Assembly (NCBI GenBank): GCA_964610175.1
Contig: CAZSVE010000076.1
Location: 1-15,902, forward strand
Length of the DNA stretch: 15,902 nucleotides
Reading direction: 5' to 3'
Source: CAZSVE01 sp964610175
GTDB taxonomy: Bacteria > Pseudomonadota > Gammaproteobacteria > HK1
Within the stretch, counting starts at the first letter, position 1; each line of letters starts with the position of its first letter. Below the pieces are notes generated by a model that worked only from the letters and a program-made list of their open reading frames with translations, was not told the origin of the DNA and made no database searches. A program made the position numbers and the translations under genes. Positions 13,633-15,902 of this stretch are shown here, in pieces.

Positions 13633-14697
13633 ATGCTCAAAAAACTTGTCGCCGTGCTTTTGACCATCGGCCTGATACTAACGGCAAACAGCACGCTCGC
13701 GGAAAAAATATATCGCCTGCGCCTGGCCGAAACGTGGGTGCCGAACTTCCCGATCTTCGGTGACAGCACGAAAAATCTCGCCACCATGGTCAAGAAGATG
13801 TCCAACGGACGTCTCAAGATAACCATCGACTCTTCCAACAAGCACAAGGCACCTTTCGGTGTCTTCGATATGGTCAAGGCCGGTCAATACGACATGGGCC
13901 ATTCCGCTTCCTATTATTGGAAAGGCAAGGACCCCAATACCCTGTACTTCACCACGATGCCCTTCGGCATGACCGCACCGGAACAGTATGGTTGGTTTTA
14001 CCACGGCGGCGGTATGGAACTGATGGAAAAGGTCTACGGAAAATATGGGGTGTTGTCTTTCCCGGGCGGCAATACCGGAAATCAGATGGGTGGCTGGTTC
14101 CAAAAAGAGATCGATTCCGTTGCGGACCTGGAAGGCCTGAAGATGCGCATTCCCGGTTTCGCCGGCGAGGTATTGGCCAAACTCGGCGCCAAACCCACCA
14201 ATATTCCACCAGGTGAGCTCTATACAGCCCTCGATCGCGGAACCATCGATGCATTGGAGTGGGTCGGTCCCTCGCTGGATCTGCGCATGGGCTTCCACAA
14301 GATCGCCCCCTATTACTACACGGGCTGGCATGAACCAGGCACTGAATTACAATTCCTGGTAAACAAGAAGAAGTGGAACAACCTGCCCGCCGATCTACGG
14401 GAAATCCTGCGCGTTGCCATGCGCGTAGCGGCCTACGACACCTATATCTTGTCCTATCACACCAGTGCCGAAAATCTCGCTTCCATGAAAAAGGAATATC
14501 CCGATATCCAAATCAAGACCTTCCCCGCAGAGGTCATTGCGGCAATGCGCAAGGCAAACGATGAGCTATTGGCGGAATTTGCCGCCGCCGATCCATTATC
14601 CAAGGAAATCATCGACTCTCAGGCAAACTACATGGCCAAGGCACGTGCCTGGACGGCGATCTCCGATCAGGCCTATTTGAATAGTCTTGGAGACTGA
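13633..14697 (+). CDS. TRAP-type transporter periplasmic solute-binding protein (DctP family, TakP-like)
   Basis: Secreted receptor of a tripartite ATP-independent periplasmic transporter, which delivers organic acids to a DctQM membrane pair. The 354-residue protein has a signal peptide (KK, hydrophobic core, cleavage after TLA at about residue 23). The family ligand motif MRIPG is at 171-175 with Arg172, the expected carboxylate-binding arginine. GELYTALDRGTIDALEWVGP (194-213) and YYYTGWHEPGTELQF (227-241) resemble the 2-oxoacid/lactate-binding TakP branch. AAGGAG at 13620-13625 with 7-base spacing fixes the ATG. No dctQ or dctM gene follows or precedes, so this is an orphan receptor in this window; the partner permease must be elsewhere. 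The exact ligand is not determinable by eye. Confidence 0.92.
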   Translation: MLKKLVAVLLTIGLILTANSTLAEKIYRLRLAETWVPNFPIFGDSTKNLATMVKKMSNGRLKITIDSSNKHKAPFGVFDMVKAGQYDMGHSASYYWKGKDPNTLYFTTMPFGMTAPEQYGWFYHGGGMELMEKVYGKYGVLSFPGGNTGNQMGGWFQKEIDSVADLEGLKMRIPGFAGEVLAKLGAKPTNIPPGELYTALDRGTIDALEWVGPSLDLRMGFHKIAPYYYTGWHEPGTELQFLVNKKKWNNLPADLREILRVAMRVAAYDTYILSYHTSAENLASMKKEYPDIQIKTFPAEVIAAMRKANDELLAEFAAADPLSKEIIDSQANYMAKARAWTAISDQAYLNSLGD

Positions 14698-14731
14698 CGG
14701 GTAGCTTTCCATCATCTCCGAAGCCCGGTAT

Positions 14732-14788
14732 CCGGATGACGGAGGCGGTTCCATCGGTAGGCTCGTTCGAACCGCCCCCGACATCCGG
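14732..14788 (+). terminator. Two-tier hairpin after the TRAP binding-protein gene
   Basis: CCGGATG (14732-14738) pairs with CATCCGG (14782-14788), and inside it GGCGGTTC (14744-14751) pairs with GAACCGCC (14769-14776). Each stem is perfect and they are separated by 5-base internal loops. It begins 35 bases after the stop codon. No T-run follows on either strand, so it is either a Rho-independent-like structure without a tail, an mRNA-stabilising stem or another intergenic repeat. Confidence 0.5.
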
Positions 14789-14892
14789 AAACAAACTCCG
14801 AGCATTCCCTCTCCTACCCCATTCCCGCGGATCTCCCGATTGGCCGCCCCATGAGATCCCGGGATGGACACGTGCGCAGACAGCCGCGCAGC

Positions 14893-15507
14893 CTACAACG
14901 CCGCCGTCACCACATTACTCCTCGCCCCATCCCCCGCCTTATTCACCGCCACCACGCAAAACTCGAACTTCGTCCCTTGCGGTTGGTCCGCTACCCGCGC
15001 GCTCGTCTCCATAGCCATATCGATCCGGGTCCAGGGCTCGGCCCCCAGCTCCCGACGCTCCACCCGATAGGCCGACACCTTCCCGCCCTCGGTCGGCGCC
15101 CGCCAGGCAAGGGCGATCCAGCCATCGCCCCGGTCCGGGGATTCCAGGTTCCCCACCTGCCCCGGCGCAGTCAGGTGGCCCGGCGCCTTGCGACCGCTCC
15201 AGCCGATGCGTTTCAGCTTCCCGTCATCGAAATTCACCGTATTTTCCGCATACCGCAGGTTGGTTTTGATATTTCTCTTCAATGCCTCCAGCTTCGCCTC
15301 CTTCTTATCATGGGCCTCCTTGGCTTCGGCCTGGAGCGCGATCATGGCATCCCGCGCCTCCTCGTACTCGCTAATACTCGCATCCAGCGCCGCCACCTCC
15401 ACCGGTGGCGCCGGATAGATATCCGTATTCTCGCTAAGGCCCACCGACATCTCCTGGCCAAGGGTCAGAACACTCGCTTCGACGGTTGGGAATTTTCTCG
15501 ATGACAT
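14893..15507 (-). CDS. Fibronectin type III domain protein with N-terminal coiled coil, function unknown
   Basis: A 204-residue protein without signal peptide or membrane segment. Residues about 40-85 are rich in Ala, Glu and Lys and look like a coiled coil (EYEEARDAMIALQAEAKEAH). A conserved-looking linker with NLRYAENTVNFDDGKLKRIG follows at about 83-102. Residues 112-203 form one fibronectin type III domain (IALAWRAPTEGGKVSAYRVE, then AVNKAGDGARSN). I recall similar short proteins, often multicopy, in sulfur-oxidising gammaproteobacteria and related environmental genomes; their role is unknown. AGGAG (complement of 15517-15521), 9 bases upstream, supports the ATG at 15507. It is convergent with the TRAP gene and has no operon partner. 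Its upstream DNA is densely repetitive. Confidence 0.75.
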   Translation of the reverse strand: MSSRKFPTVEASVLTLGQEMSVGLSENTDIYPAPPVEVAALDASISEYEEARDAMIALQAEAKEAHDKKEAKLEALKRNIKTNLRYAENTVNFDDGKLKRIGWSGRKAPGHLTAPGQVGNLESPDRGDGWIALAWRAPTEGGKVSAYRVERRELGAEPWTRIDMAMETSARVADQPQGTKFEFCVVAVNKAGDGARSNVVTAAL

Positions 15508-15555
15508 GATTGCAAACTCCTATGATTTTACTGATTCCGCCGCAGTAAAAAGACA

Positions 15556-15618
15556 ACTTACCATCGCAACCTACCGATTTACCATTGCAAGTTGCCGATT
15601 TACCACCGCCTATTCGCT
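15556..15618 (-). repeat. Three degenerate 21-bp tandem units upstream of the fibronectin type III gene
   Basis: Units at 15556-15576, 15577-15597 and 15598-15618 share the core TTACCAyyGC. On the minus strand, leading into the gene, this reads GCrrTGGTAAAT. The 21-base period is three times seven, and further copies of TTACCATTGC lie at 15642 and, inverted, at 15665. They fall within 50-170 bases of the start codon, where operators or a leader RNA would be. Confidence 0.6.
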
Positions 15619-15628
15619 ACATGCAGTC

Positions 15629-15731
15629 GTAAATAGACTATTTACCATTGCTTTTTCCCAAATCGCAATGGTAAGGAGGGCATCTGCTATTGTATATACC
15701 TCATATGTAATGACGGATGAGGCATATACAA
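15629..15731. repeat. Three consecutive palindromes upstream of the fibronectin type III gene
   Basis: GTAAATAG-a-CTATTTAC (15629-15645) is a perfect 8-bp palindrome. TTACCATTGC (15642-15651) pairs with GCAATGGTAA (15665-15674). TTGTATATACCTCAT (15690-15704) pairs with ATGAGGCATATACAA (15717-15731) with one mismatch. The first two share bases, so they are mutually exclusive folds, as seen in some attenuator-like leaders. A regulatory role is inference. Confidence 0.6.
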
Positions 15732-15767
15732 TGACATATAATGGCATACGGAGATCATTTGCAGGGC

Positions 15768-15854
15768 CGTAGGTTGGGGTGAGGAACGAACCCCAACATA
15801 ACCATCCTTCGATACCCCTGTGTTTGGGGTTCGCAAGCTCACCCCAACCTTCTA
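15768..15854. repeat. REP-like intergenic palindrome (GGTTGGGGTGAG type)
   Basis: Outer arms AGGTTGGGGTGAG and CTCACCCCAACCT are perfectly complementary over 13 bases. The inner arms GAACCCCAA and TTGGGGTTC also pair, and each half can form its own GTTGGGG/CCCCAAC hairpin. This is two inverted units of a GTTGGGGTGAG...GAACCCCAAC element, a kind I recall as common between genes in gammaproteobacteria. From 15855 to the end of the window I see nothing further. Confidence 0.75.
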
Positions 15855-15902
15855 TGAGGCCGTCCAAAGTCAACCCCCTCGTTAATCAAGTTTTCGTTAA
15901 CC

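Noticed and set aside
15556..15731. CRISPR array
   Set aside because: The repeats are degenerate 21-mers with no unique spacers of constant length and no cas genes nearby.
15506..15873. Overlapping frames on both strands reading the tandem repeats (LTIATYRFTIASCRFTTAYS and its opposite)
   Set aside because: The periodic peptides are by-products of the 21-bp DNA repeats; no start signals support translation.

Overview
The window looks like chromosomal DNA from a gammaproteobacterium. The surE-pcm pair, the ArgF, ArgD and Fe-SOD sequences and an Escherichia coli-type four-subunit fumarate reductase all point that way. I cannot resolve the genus. Only about two thirds of the window is protein-coding. 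The rest is long, repeat-rich intergenic DNA, which suggests a genome that tolerates repeat spread, such as a symbiont or a large-genome environmental lineage. That last point is inference.

Layout. Positions 1-83 hold the 3' end of an unidentified plus-strand gene. From 5356 down to 409 the minus strand reads sodB, a Rho-independent terminator, argD, a 0.7 kb gap with a repeat, then the tightly overlapping set argF-surE-pcm. Positions 5357-6379 are about 1 kb with no convincing gene and one repeat copy. From 10626 down to 6380 the minus strand reads frdA-frdB-frdC-frdD, with overlapping or nearly touching genes, followed 233 bp later by rquA, the rhodoquinone biosynthesis methyltransferase. 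Positions 10627-12176 are 1.5 kb without an intact gene; they hold two repeat copies and one small broken ORF. The plus strand then carries an MBL-fold hydrolase (12177-12854), a nest of inverted repeats (12.9-13.6 kb) and an orphan TRAP-type solute-binding protein (13633-14697). A minus-strand fibronectin type III protein (14893-15507) follows, preceded upstream by tandem repeats, hairpins and a REP-like palindrome.

How the genes work together. The strongest biological unit is frdABCD plus rquA. RquA makes rhodoquinone from ubiquinone, and the low-potential rhodoquinol can donate electrons to fumarate through FrdABCD. This implies anaerobic fumarate respiration driven by rhodoquinone rather than menaquinone. 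SodB fits an organism that also meets oxygen. ArgD and ArgF catalyse two steps of arginine synthesis; SurE and Pcm are stress and stationary-phase maintenance enzymes.

Non-coding signal. I find two dispersed repeat families: F1, about 105 bp, five copies; and F2, about 90 bp, three copies, two of which form an almost perfect inverted pair around 379 bp of further palindromes. I see no CRISPR array, no rRNA or convincing tRNA gene, no intact transposase and no recognisable defence system.
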